Assembly (NCBI GenBank): GCA_022791455.1
Contig: JAAVZC010000008.1
Coordinates: 124,001 to 188,000, forward strand
Reading direction: 5' to 3'
Source: Eggerthellaceae bacterium
GTDB lineage: Bacteria; Actinomycetota; Coriobacteriia; Coriobacteriales; Eggerthellaceae
Length of the DNA: 64,000 nt
Part shown: positions 7,871 through 15,152 of the stretch, one piece after another
Layout: every line of letters starts with the position of its first letter
Numbering within the stretch: position 1 is the stretch's first letter
The notes under the pieces: generated by a model
The model's input: only the letters and a program-made list of their open reading frames with translations
The model's database searches: none
What the model was told of the DNA's origin: nothing
Position numbers and translations under genes: made by a program

Positions 7871-9139
7871 ATGTCCGAAGAAATGATCTTGGTCAAAGGC
7901 AACGGCGTCCTGCGCGGGACGGTGCGCGTTTCCGGTGCCAAGAACTCTGCTTTGAAGTTGATGGCCGCAAGTATTCTGGGCCAGGGGAAGACCACGCTGC
8001 ACAACGTGCCGGACATCTCCGACATTCACCTGATGGCCGAAGTGCTGCGGCGGCTGGGGGCCGTCGTGGAGCGCGAGGGCCACACGGTCACCATCGACAC
8101 CGCCCCAGTGGACAGCTTCACCACGCCCTACGATTTGGTATCGAAGATGCGCGCCAGCATTTCCGTGCTGGGGCCGCTCATCGGCCGTTTCGGCCGCGCG
8201 CATGTGGCCATGCCCGGCGGCTGCCAAATTGGCGCCCGCAAGATTGACATGCACATGGTGGGGCTGGAAGCGCTGGGCGTGCAGTTCACGGTGGACCACG
8301 GCGATCTGCTGGCGGAAACCCCGAACGGCATCCACGGTGCATCGGTCATCCTGGATTTCGCGAGCGTGGGCGCCACCGAGAACATGCTGATGGCAGCGGT
8401 GGTGGCCCCCGGCCGCACGGTAATCGAGAACGCCGCGCGCGAGCCGGAGATTGTGGACTTGGCGAACATGCTGAACGCCATGGGCGCGAAGGTGACCGGC
8501 GCCGGCAGCCCGCTCATCGAGGTGGAGGGCGTGCCGCTTTCCGAGATGCACCCCTGCGAGCACACCACGGTGGGCGACCGCATCGAGGCGGGCACCTTCC
8601 TGGTGGGCGGCGCCCTTACCGGCGGCCCCGTGACCGTGGAAGGGGTGGACCCGGACAACCTGCACATGGCCATTGTGAAGCTGCGGGCCATGGGCTGCGA
8701 CGTCACCTGTGGCGAGGAGTCCGTGACCGTCTCGCGCACGCGCCCCCTGAGCTGCGTCGACATCCAGACGCTGCCGCACCCCGGTTTCCCCACCGACCTG
8801 CAGGCGCAGTTCATGCTGCTGGCCTCTATGGCCGACGGCGTTTCGGTCATCACCGAGAACGTGTTCGAGAACCGCTTCATGTTCGCCGCCGAGCTGCACC
8901 GCATGGGAGGCGACATTTCCATCGAGGACCATCACGCCATTGTGCGGGGCGTGGGTCGGCTGCAGGGAGCGCCGGTGAAGTCCACCGACCTGCGCGCCGG
9001 CGGGGCGCTGGTGCTGGCGGGCATCGTTGCCGACGGCGAGACGCAGGTGTACCGCATCGAGCACATCGATCGCGGCTACGAGGACTACGTCGGCAAGCTG
9101 GCCTCGCTCGGCGCCGATGTGTGCCGGAAGGCAATATAG
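7871..9139 (+). CDS. murA: UDP-N-acetylglucosamine 1-carboxyvinyltransferase
   Basis: MurA transfers enolpyruvate from PEP to UDP-GlcNAc, the first committed step of peptidoglycan synthesis, in the cytoplasm. The 422-residue protein begins ILVKGNGVLRGTVRVSGAKNSALKLMAASIL, with the catalytic Lys-Asn pair in SGAKNSALK. The loop that carries the fosfomycin-sensitive cysteine reads MPGGCQIGARKIDMH, so the cysteine is retained. HPGFPTDLQAQF and the final DLRAGGALVLAGIVADG are also typical. It stands as its own unit between the tsf terminator and the LCP-like gene, and is the first of several cell-envelope genes in this stretch. Confidence 0.96.
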   Translation: MSEEMILVKGNGVLRGTVRVSGAKNSALKLMAASILGQGKTTLHNVPDISDIHLMAEVLRRLGAVVEREGHTVTIDTAPVDSFTTPYDLVSKMRASISVLGPLIGRFGRAHVAMPGGCQIGARKIDMHMVGLEALGVQFTVDHGDLLAETPNGIHGASVILDFASVGATENMLMAAVVAPGRTVIENAAREPEIVDLANMLNAMGAKVTGAGSPLIEVEGVPLSEMHPCEHTTVGDRIEAGTFLVGGALTGGPVTVEGVDPDNLHMAIVKLRAMGCDVTCGEESVTVSRTRPLSCVDIQTLPHPGFPTDLQAQFMLLASMADGVSVITENVFENRFMFAAELHRMGGDISIEDHHAIVRGVGRLQGAPVKSTDLRAGGALVLAGIVADGETQVYRIEHIDRGYEDYVGKLASLGADVCRKAI

Positions 9140-9183
9140 GGTACAATTCCCTGATCAGACATAAACGGTGCATAGGAGACGCC

Positions 9184-10860
9184 ATGCTCGACAGCAACAA
9201 ACGCCGCGCCCAGCAAACCCGACGGATCGCCAAGCAGATGGAGTCCTCCGGCACCTACGGCACCCACCATGCCGACGGCGGCGCGCCGCGCGAGCGGTAC
9301 CGTCCCTCGAAGGGGCCGGTGAACGCCGAGCGCGTCGACTTCTCCAATTCCCGCCGCACCGAGCAGGCGAAACGCGGCTATGTGCGCCAAGTGCAGCCGC
9401 GCACCCGCACCGGCGAGTCCTCCGACGAGTATCGCCGCCGCATTTCCCGCCGTACCTACGCCGAAGAGCTGCGCCGCAAGGCCTCTATGAAAAGCGGAGC
9501 GCTGCTGGTGGCCATTGGCATCGCGGTGGTGGTCATTGCCGTGGCGGTGGGCATCGCGGTGTTCTTTGCCGGCTCCAACGCGAAGCTTTCCCTGGGAGAC
9601 TCCAATGCCAAAGACGCCCTGACGGCGGCCGAAGAAAACACCCCCTACTACGTGCTGTGCGCGGCGGAGCTGCCCGCAGATGGCGCGGCGGCGCCCGCGG
9701 AAGGGGAGAGCCCGGAGGGCGAGAACCCCGAGGGCGGCGAAGATAACGCTGATCAGAATGCGGAAGGGGCCGACCAGGAGGGGCAGTCGGACGAAGGCGG
9801 CTCGCAGGACGCGCAGGACGCGAATAGCGAAGGCGCGTCGGATGAGGGCGGCGAAGGTGCCGACAACGCTGAGGGTTCCGACAACGCCGATGACGCCGAG
9901 GCCGCCGACGATCAGCCCCGCACCGATGTGGCCTACCTGCTTGCGCGGGTGGACCCGGAAAACAAGCACCTGGCCTTCGTCAGTATTCCCTCCGCCATCA
10001 CCCTTACCCTAAGCGACGGCCAGAGCCATTACCTGTACGAGGCGCCCGCCGTGGGCGGCGATGCCGAGCTCATCCGCAGCGTGGAATCCATCGCCGACGT
10101 GAAGATCTCCCAGTTCGCCTCTATCAAGGCCGACGGCCTGAAGTCGGTAGCGGCGAAGCTGGGACTCGACGAGGCGTCCATCCCCAAGGCGCTGCCGGCG
10201 GGGGATCTCAGCTACAAGGAGCTCAAAGCGGCGGCAGATTCCCAGATTGCCTTCATGACCGCGGTGCTGGACAAGGCCCTGGGCGACGAGAGCGCCAACC
10301 TGCCCGGCTACCTGTCCGACTTGGCGGCTGACGTGGCGGTTTCCTGGGATGCCGGCCAGATGCTGGCGCTGGGGGAGGCTTTCACCCCCTTCGGCGAGGC
10401 CACGGTCACCGGCACCATCGTACCCGGCCGCATGGCCACCGAGGGCGGCAAGACCAGCTACCTCATTACCGACAACACCTGGCAGATGGTGCTCGACAAC
10501 GTGAAGAACGGCCGCGACCCCAACGCCATCGAGGGCAGCGACCAGCTTGACCTGGCGAAGATCACCGTCACTGTGCGCAACGGCTGCCTGGTGGACGGCC
10601 AGGCGGGCCGCATGCGCGATGTGCTGCTGGAGACCGGCTTCGACGTGACCGGCATCGGCAACGTGGACGACGGCGCCCTCTACAAGGAAACCTTCGTCAT
10701 CTACCACGACGAGAAGTTCGCTATTGCCGCCCAGGTGGCACTGGCGGACATCGGCGTGGGTCGCGCCTTCGACGGCGGCGACTTCTACACCTTCGACACC
10801 GACCTGCTGGTCATCGTCGGCACCGACTGGGTAGCCCCCGACGGCACCGCCGCGAAATAG
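9184..10860 (+). CDS. LCP/LytR-like membrane protein with acidic insert and LytR C-terminal domain
   Basis: A 558-residue protein with a basic cytoplasmic N-terminal region of about 100 residues, one membrane helix (GALLVAIGIAVVVIAVAVGI), then an extracytoplasmic part. YYVLCAAEL (about residue 154) and RTDVAYLLARVDPENKHLAFVSIP (about 246-269) align with the start of the LytR-CpsA-Psr fold, but a ~80-residue Glu/Asp/Gly-rich segment separates them. The Arg-Asp that normally follows 'SIP' is replaced by Ser-Ala. A LytR_C domain follows near residues 455-545 (ITVTVRNGCLVDGQAGRMRDVLLETGFDVTGIGN). Known LCP proteins attach glycopolymers to peptidoglycan; the missing residues make transferase activity doubtful. 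AGGAG precedes the ATG at 9184; a -10 like TACAAT is at 9142-9147. Confidence 0.75.
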   Translation: MLDSNKRRAQQTRRIAKQMESSGTYGTHHADGGAPRERYRPSKGPVNAERVDFSNSRRTEQAKRGYVRQVQPRTRTGESSDEYRRRISRRTYAEELRRKASMKSGALLVAIGIAVVVIAVAVGIAVFFAGSNAKLSLGDSNAKDALTAAEENTPYYVLCAAELPADGAAAPAEGESPEGENPEGGEDNADQNAEGADQEGQSDEGGSQDAQDANSEGASDEGGEGADNAEGSDNADDAEAADDQPRTDVAYLLARVDPENKHLAFVSIPSAITLTLSDGQSHYLYEAPAVGGDAELIRSVESIADVKISQFASIKADGLKSVAAKLGLDEASIPKALPAGDLSYKELKAAADSQIAFMTAVLDKALGDESANLPGYLSDLAADVAVSWDAGQMLALGEAFTPFGEATVTGTIVPGRMATEGGKTSYLITDNTWQMVLDNVKNGRDPNAIEGSDQLDLAKITVTVRNGCLVDGQAGRMRDVLLETGFDVTGIGNVDDGALYKETFVIYHDEKFAIAAQVALADIGVGRAFDGGDFYTFDTDLLVIVGTDWVAPDGTAAK

Positions 10861-10966
10861 CCACCACATCCGCAACTTTGCGCTTGTTTGGTGGGGGAGG
10901 TTCTGTGAGGCTAGGCTGTGGTAGAATTCGCTTCAGTTTATAACCTCTTGAATAGGAGCTAATCTC

Positions 10967-11200
10967 ATGGTTGAAAAGTCCGATGTGGCTGCTGTGTTGG
11001 AACTCATCCGCCCCTCTCTGCAGGCGGACGGCGGCGACGTGTCGCTGGTTGACGTGTCCGAGGACGGCGTGGTGACGGTGGAGCTGCAGGGCGCTTGCAA
11101 GGGTTGCCCCATGTCCCAGATGACCCTGGCCAACGGCGTGGAGCGCATCCTGAAGGAGCGCGTCCCCGGCGTGACCTCCGTGGTGCCCGCCGGCATGTAG
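10967..11200 (+). CDS. NifU C-terminal-domain-type Fe-S scaffold protein
   Basis: A 77-residue protein consisting only of the NifU/Nfu domain: LELIRPSLQADGGDVSLVDV..., then CKGCPMSQMTL, the CxxC that binds a 4Fe-4S cluster at a dimer interface, then NGVERILKERVPGV. Such proteins assemble or carry clusters to apo-enzymes, which fits an anaerobe rich in Fe-S enzymes. TAGGAGC lies ahead of the ATG, and a TAGAAT -10 is at 10922-10927. It is a single-gene unit ended by a strong terminator. Confidence 0.92.
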   Translation: MVEKSDVAAVLELIRPSLQADGGDVSLVDVSEDGVVTVELQGACKGCPMSQMTLANGVERILKERVPGVTSVVPAGM

Positions 11201-11224
11201 TAGAGCCGAAAAGATAATGATGCG

Positions 11225-11260
11225 AAAAGGCGAGGGCCGCTGGCCCTCGCCTTTTGTTTT
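11225..11260 (+). terminator. Terminator after the NifU-type gene
   Basis: AAGGCGAGGGCC and GGCCCTCGCCTT form a 12-bp stem with a 2-3-nt loop, followed by TTGTTTT. Confidence 0.88.
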
Positions 11261-11266
11261 GCTCTG

Positions 11267-11365
11267 TTGTCATCCTGAGCGCAGCGCGAAGCGCGGAGTC
11301 GAAGGATCTCCGCAGCTGGGTGAGATCCTTCGACTCCGGCCTTCGGCCTCCGCTCAGGATGACAA
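11267..11365. repeat. REP-like hairpin repeat (TCATCCTGAGCG family)
   Basis: Starts TTGTCATCCTGAGCG and ends CGCTCAGGATGACAA, with an inner stem of GAGTCGAAGGATCTC and GAGATCCTTCGACTC. The same element recurs at 29712-29812. Repeats of this signature are widespread in unrelated bacteria. Confidence 0.88.
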
Positions 11366-11393
11366 TGGAAGCTGAGTTGTTCCCCATTACAAT

Positions 11394-11412
11394 ATTCCGA
11401 AAGATACGGAAT
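11394..11412. promoter_or_regulatory. Small inverted repeat before the Cys-rich gene
   Basis: ATTCCG and CGGAAT separated by 7 nt, 10 bp ahead of the ATG at 11423 and just after a TACAAT -10 candidate (11388-11393); possible operator or hairpin in the leader. Confidence 0.35.
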
Positions 11413-11422
11413 CGAGGTTTGT

Positions 11423-11713
11423 ATGGTTAAGTGTTGGGCCCGGCGGGGCTGTGATGAGGAGATGCAGGGGCGCTGCCCCCACAATACGCCCGGCGAGGCG
11501 TGCCCGGCGGACTGCCATTACGCCGCCTGCGTGCGTCCCACCCACAAGGTGTGCGAGGATTTCGGCATTCTGCTGAACCCGGAGCGCGACTACGACGCTG
11601 CCCTCAAGCAGGTATGCCGCTTCTGCGAGCACTTCCTTATCAACGGACCCACGGTGGCGGAACGCACGGAAACCATTCCGCGTGTGGGCAACCCCAACCG
11701 CTTCCTGCTGTAG
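11423..11713 (+). CDS. Small cysteine-rich protein upstream of lgt
   Basis: A 96-residue protein of unknown function with nine cysteines, seven of them in the first 44 residues (C4, C10, C18, C27, C31, C36, C44) and a CRFC pair at 65-68. There is no signal peptide, so the protein is probably cytoplasmic and metal- or Fe-S-binding. The order and spacing of the cysteines (CWARRGC, CPHN, CPADCHYAAC, CRFCEHF) look like paired metal ligands. It is 14 bp upstream of lgt and should be co-transcribed. I do not recognise a named family, though the compact, repetitive Cys layout argues that it is a real gene. Confidence 0.72.
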   Translation: MVKCWARRGCDEEMQGRCPHNTPGEACPADCHYAACVRPTHKVCEDFGILLNPERDYDAALKQVCRFCEHFLINGPTVAERTETIPRVGNPNRFLL

Positions 11714-11727
11714 ACAGGGCGCCTTTC

Positions 11728-12561
11728 ATGCTGAACGACATCTACCAATCGCTCGACCCCGTTGCCTTCACCCTGGGCCCCATCACGGTGCGCTGGTACG
11801 GGCTGGCCTATGTGGTGGGCTTCGCGCTGGCCGCGTTCATCCTGTACCGGGTGGCGAAGCGCTGGCGGGTGCGCATTTCCGGCGACGATGTGATCACCAT
11901 CATGCTCTGCGTCATGGTGGGCATCATCGTCTGTGCGCGGCTGGGCTACTGCCTGTTCTACGGCGACGGCTACTACCTGGCCCACCCGCTGGACATTCTG
12001 GCGTTCAATCAGGGCGGCATGAGCTTCCACGGCGGCCTGGTAGGCGCGCTGCTCGGCGGCGTTGTGGCGTGGAAGCTGACGAAGATTCCCTTCCTCACGC
12101 TGGCGGATTTGGGCGCCATCGCTGCGCCGCTGGGGCTCTTCTTCGGCCGCTGCGCCAACTTCGTGAACGGCGAGCTGTGGGGCGCGCCCACCGACCTGCC
12201 CTGGGGCGTGGTCTTCGGCGGCGCTGCCGGCACCATGGCGCGCCACCCTTCCCAGCTCTACGAGGCGCTGCTGGAGGGGCTTGTCATCTTCCTGGTGCTC
12301 TACCTGCTCTCCCGCCGCCGCCCGCCGCTGCCGCGTGGCACCTTCATCGGCGGCTTCCTGGTCATGTACGGCGTGTTCCGCTTCCTGCTGGAATTCGTGC
12401 GCCAGCCGGACGCCCAGCTGGGGTACCTGTGGGGCGGATGGCTCACCATGGGCCAGGTGCTCTCGGTGCCGCTCATTGTGGCGGGCATTGCGCTCATCAT
12501 TTACGCGGCGAAAACAAAGCTTCCCCAAGAAGGTCCCGCCCAGCCGGCGGAGCTACAATAG
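11728..12561 (+). CDS. lgt: Prolipoprotein diacylglyceryl transferase
   Basis: Lgt moves diacylglycerol from phosphatidylglycerol onto the lipobox cysteine of prolipoproteins in the cytoplasmic membrane. The 277-residue protein has about seven membrane segments and the signature GALLGGVVAWK... followed by APLGLFFGRCANFVNGELWG, the conserved Arg-Asn-Glu region, and then HPSQLYEALLEG. The ATG at 11728 gives the usual N-terminus (DPVAFTLGPITVRWYGLAYVVGF). It would mature the lipoprotein at 2740-3612 and the reductase precursor at 26816. It follows the Cys-rich gene closely. Confidence 0.95.
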   Translation: MLNDIYQSLDPVAFTLGPITVRWYGLAYVVGFALAAFILYRVAKRWRVRISGDDVITIMLCVMVGIIVCARLGYCLFYGDGYYLAHPLDILAFNQGGMSFHGGLVGALLGGVVAWKLTKIPFLTLADLGAIAAPLGLFFGRCANFVNGELWGAPTDLPWGVVFGGAAGTMARHPSQLYEALLEGLVIFLVLYLLSRRRPPLPRGTFIGGFLVMYGVFRFLLEFVRQPDAQLGYLWGGWLTMGQVLSVPLIVAGIALIIYAAKTKLPQEGPAQPAELQ

Positions 12562-12612
12562 ACGGAGGCCCTGCGGGGCCCTATGTTCGATCGATCTAGG
12601 AGGATCTGTTCC

Positions 12613-12993
12613 ATGAACATCAAATTCTACAAGTGCAATCATTGCGGCAACATTGCGGTGAAGGTTGTGGACAAGGGCGTTCCGCTGTTCTGCTGCGGCG
12701 AGAAGATGGAAGAACTGGTGCCCGATAGCGTTGACGCCGCCACCGAGAAGCACGTGCCGGCCGTGACCCGTGAAGAGGGCCACATTCACGTGAACATCGG
12801 CTCTGTGGATCACCCCATGACCCCGGAGCACTGGATCCAGTTCATCTGCCTGGAGAAAGAGGACGGCTACGAGATTCATCCCCTCACGCCGGAGAACCAG
12901 CCCCGTTGCGATTTCTTCGTTTCCGAGACCGAGAAGCCGCTGCGCGTGTACGAGTACTGCAACCTGCACGGCCTGTGGGTGACCGAGCTTTAA
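12613..12993 (+). CDS. dfx: Desulfoferrodoxin (superoxide reductase)
   Basis: A 126-residue 2Fe superoxide reductase that reduces superoxide to peroxide without making oxygen, typical of anaerobes. The N-terminal desulforedoxin domain carries the centre I cysteines in CNHCG (C8, C11) and FCCGEKM (C28, C29). The C-terminal domain holds the centre II ligands: His in GHIHVNIGSVDHPMTPEHW and the Cys/His pair of CNLHGLW. A strong AGGAGG is 9 nt before the ATG at 12613, and a TACAAT -10 lies in the end of lgt (12554-12559). It appears to be its own unit, closed by the hairpin at 13018. Confidence 0.95.
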   Translation: MNIKFYKCNHCGNIAVKVVDKGVPLFCCGEKMEELVPDSVDAATEKHVPAVTREEGHIHVNIGSVDHPMTPEHWIQFICLEKEDGYEIHPLTPENQPRCDFFVSETEKPLRVYEYCNLHGLWVTEL

Positions 12994-13017
12994 AGCCATT
13001 TGTCTGGCATTTGTGAA

Positions 13018-13055
13018 TGAAAGCGGCCTCTCGCAGGCCGCTTTCTTGCGTTTTT
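13018..13055 (+). terminator. Terminator after desulfoferrodoxin
   Basis: GAAAGCGGCCT and AGGCCGCTTTC stem with CTCGC loop, then TTGCGTTTTT. Confidence 0.8.
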
Positions 13056-13073
13056 GGACGGGCGTGCTAATAT
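13046..13073 (+). promoter_or_regulatory. rpmE promoter
   Basis: TTGCGT (13046-13051) and TAATAT (13068-13073), spacing 16 nt. The -35 overlaps the tail of the preceding terminator. Confidence 0.5.
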
Positions 13074-13079
13074 AGGCAG

Positions 13080-13156
13080 GCTGTCTTGCTCCCTTCGGGG
13101 AGTGCAAGGATGTTACTTGGTCGGAAACCAAGGACAAGACCCATAGGAGAAACGAA
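13080..13156 (+). ncRNA. Structured leader RNA of rpmE (L31 leader candidate)
   Basis: The 5' untranslated region folds well by eye: CTTGCTCCC-TTCG-GGGAGTGCAAG forms a hairpin with a UUCG loop, CTTGGT and ACCAAG form a second, and GTCTTG near 13082 can pair with CAAGAC near 13135 as a closing stem that competes with the first. Ribosomal protein L31 leaders, including a Coriobacteria type, are known from comparative genomics; I infer this is one, so L31 would regulate its own synthesis. Confidence 0.6.
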
Positions 13157-13600
13157 ATGAAGCAAGGAATTCATCCCGAGTACGTGGAATGCACGGTGCG
13201 CTGCAGCTGCGGCAACACCTTCACCACCCGCTCCACCAAGCCGGAGATCCGTGTGGACCTGTGCAACGCCTGCCACCCCTTCTACACCGGCCAGCAGAAG
13301 CTGATCGACTCCGGTGGACGCGTGCAGCGCTTCGCCGATCGCTTCGGTTCCGCTAAGGACACCGTGGCCGCTCGCGAGGCTGCCAAGAAGGCCGAGAAGG
13401 CCGCGAAGGCTGCCGAGAAGGAAGCTGCTCGCAAGGCCGAGCGCGAGGCCAAGGCCGCTGCGAAGGCCGCCCGCGCCGCTGAGTTCGCCGCCAAGGCCGA
13501 GGCTGACGCTGCTGCCGCTGCCGACACCGCCGACGAGGCTGCCGCTGAGGCTGTTGCCGCCGACGTGGTCGAGGCCGCCGAAGAGGCCGCTGCCGAGTAA
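13157..13600 (+). CDS. rpmE: 50S ribosomal protein bL31 with long C-terminal tail
   Basis: The first ~73 residues are a normal zinc-binding L31: [27 protein letters not shown]... with the CxC and CNACH zinc ligands, then [25 protein letters not shown]. After this the protein runs on for another ~75 residues, first as an Ala/Lys/Glu helix ([25 protein letters not shown]) and then as an Ala/Asp/Glu acidic end. The full length of 147 is about double a usual L31. GGAGAAAC precedes the ATG. The frame is closed by a strong terminator, so the tail is not a frameshift artefact. The zinc form is expected when zinc is plentiful. Confidence 0.93.
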   Translation: MKQGIHPEYVECTVRCSCGNTFTTRSTKPEIRVDLCNACHPFYTGQQKLIDSGGRVQRFADRFGSAKDTVAAREAAKKAEKAAKAAEKEAARKAEREAKAAAKAARAAEFAAKAEADAAAAADTADEAAAEAVAADVVEAAEEAAAE

Positions 13601-13623
13601 CCGGCACCTTTGCTTAGCAAGAA

Positions 13624-13652
13624 AATGCCCCGCCACCGCGGGGCATTTTTTA
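13624..13652 (+). terminator. Terminator after rpmE
   Basis: AATGCCCCG and CGGGGCATT stem with CCAC-type loop, followed by TTTTTTT. Confidence 0.88.
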
Positions 13653-13753
13653 TGAGACAGAGGGACACTCCTAATGTCTCATTTTGCCAATGCGTTTACT
13701 TTGCCGTACGGGGGAAGACAAAATGAGACATTAGGAGTGTCCCTCTGTCTCAT
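13652..13753. repeat. 35-bp perfect inverted repeat (MITE-like)
   Basis: Left arm 13652-13686 and right arm 13719-13753 are exact reverse complements over 35 bp, separated by 32 bp. Each arm begins and ends with ATGAGACA/TGTCTCAT-type sequence, so an arm can also fold on itself. It lies between the rpmE terminator and the glnA promoter region. The TATACT at 13766-13771 is the likely glnA -10, just outside the right arm. Confidence 0.9.
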
Positions 13754-13808
13754 TCTCGCAAGCGCTATACTGGGAAGCTGTTTGAAATCTTGGCGAAGGA
13801 GGAGCCCC

Positions 13809-15152
13809 GTGCATATGAAGCAAGAGCAAGATTTCGTGCTCAAGACCATTGAGAGCCGCGATGTCCACTTCGTTCGCTTCTGGTTCACCGACGTGCTGGG
13901 CCACATGAAGTCCTTCGCCGTTATTCCCAGCGAGCTGGAGACAGCCTTCCAGGAGGGCCTGGGCATCGATGGCAGCTGCATCGAGGGTTTCTTCGGGAAA
14001 TACGAAGCCGACGTGCTGGCCTTCCCGGATCCTTCCACCTTCCAGGTGCTGCCCTGGCGCCCGCAGGCTAACGCGGTGGCGCGCATGATCTGCTCGCTGC
14101 GCACCCCCGACGGGCAGCCGTACCCCGCCGACCCCCGCTACGTGCTGGAGCGCCAGGTGCGCCGTGCGGCGGAGATGGGCTACGGCTTCAACGTGGGGCC
14201 GGAACTGGAGTTCTACTACTTCAAGGACGACAAGGGCACCGAGGTGCTCGACCGCGGCGGCTTCTTCGACCTCACCAGCCTTGACTACGCTTCCGACCTG
14301 CGCCGCGACACGGTGCTCACGCTGGAGAAGATGGGCATTCCCGTGGAGTACTCGCACCACGAGAAGGGCCCCTCGCAGCATGAGATCGATCTGCGTTACG
14401 ACGAGGCGCTCTCGATGGCGGACGCGGTGATGACCTACAAGATGGTGGTGAAGGAGATTGCGCTGAAGCACGGGGTGTACGCCTCGTTCATGCCCAAGCC
14501 CATGGCCGACGAGCCGGGCAGCGGCATGCACGTGCACCAGAGCCTGTTCTACCTGGACGGCGGTAACGCCTTCTTCGACGCCGACGACCCGCAAGGTTAC
14601 GGGCTCTCGAAGGTGGCGAAGCACTATATTGCCGGCATCCTGAAGTACGCGCCGGAATTCTGCTTGCTCACCAACCAGTACATCAATTCCTATAAGCGGC
14701 TCATTGCCGGCAGCGAGGCGCCCACGCACCTGTCCTGGTCAAGCCGCAACCGCTCCACCTTGGTGCGGGTGCCGCGGCATCGGCCGGACAGCGAAGCCGC
14801 CAGCCGCATCGAGCTGCGCAGCCCCGACGCGGCGGCGAACCCCTACCTGGCCTTCGCCGCAATGCTGGCCGCCGGCCTTTCGGGCATTGAAGAGGAGCTG
14901 CCACTGGAACCGCCCAACGAAGATGCAGACTTCAGCTGCCTGTCCCGCCAAGAGCTGCGCGACCGCGGCGTGGGCACGCTTCCCGAGACGCTGGGCGAGG
15001 CGGTGGAGCTATTCGCCGGCAGCCGGCTCATGCGCGAGGTGATGGGGGAGGACATCCACGATTATCTGGTGCGCGCCAAGCGGCGCTCGTGGGAAGAGTA
15101 CCAGGCCATCGTCACGCCGTGGGAGCTCGACCGTTGTCTGGCGGTGTTGTAG
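13809..15152 (+). CDS. glnA: Glutamine synthetase, type I
   Basis: GS makes glutamine from glutamate, ammonia and ATP. The protein (~447 residues) shows the beta-grasp start (FVRFWFTDVLGHMKSFAVIPSELETAFQEGLGIDGSCIEGF), the metal ligands in GPELEFYYF, SQHEIDLRYDEAL, SGMHVHQSLF, the ammonium/glutamate site around NSYKRLIAGSEAP, and NRSTLVRVPRHRPDSEAASRIELRSPDAAANPYLAFAAMLAAGL. The NLY-type adenylylation loop of the GSI-beta group is absent, so control by adenylylation is unlikely. AGGAGG at 13797-13802 favours the GTG at 13809 by spacing; the ATG at 13815 (MKQEQDF) is the alternative. The next gene begins at the base after the stop, which suggests coupled expression with a GlnR-like regulator. 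Confidence 0.92.
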   Translation: MHMKQEQDFVLKTIESRDVHFVRFWFTDVLGHMKSFAVIPSELETAFQEGLGIDGSCIEGFFGKYEADVLAFPDPSTFQVLPWRPQANAVARMICSLRTPDGQPYPADPRYVLERQVRRAAEMGYGFNVGPELEFYYFKDDKGTEVLDRGGFFDLTSLDYASDLRRDTVLTLEKMGIPVEYSHHEKGPSQHEIDLRYDEALSMADAVMTYKMVVKEIALKHGVYASFMPKPMADEPGSGMHVHQSLFYLDGGNAFFDADDPQGYGLSKVAKHYIAGILKYAPEFCLLTNQYINSYKRLIAGSEAPTHLSWSSRNRSTLVRVPRHRPDSEAASRIELRSPDAAANPYLAFAAMLAAGLSGIEEELPLEPPNEDADFSCLSRQELRDRGVGTLPETLGEAVELFAGSRLMREVMGEDIHDYLVRAKRRSWEEYQAIVTPWELDRCLAVL

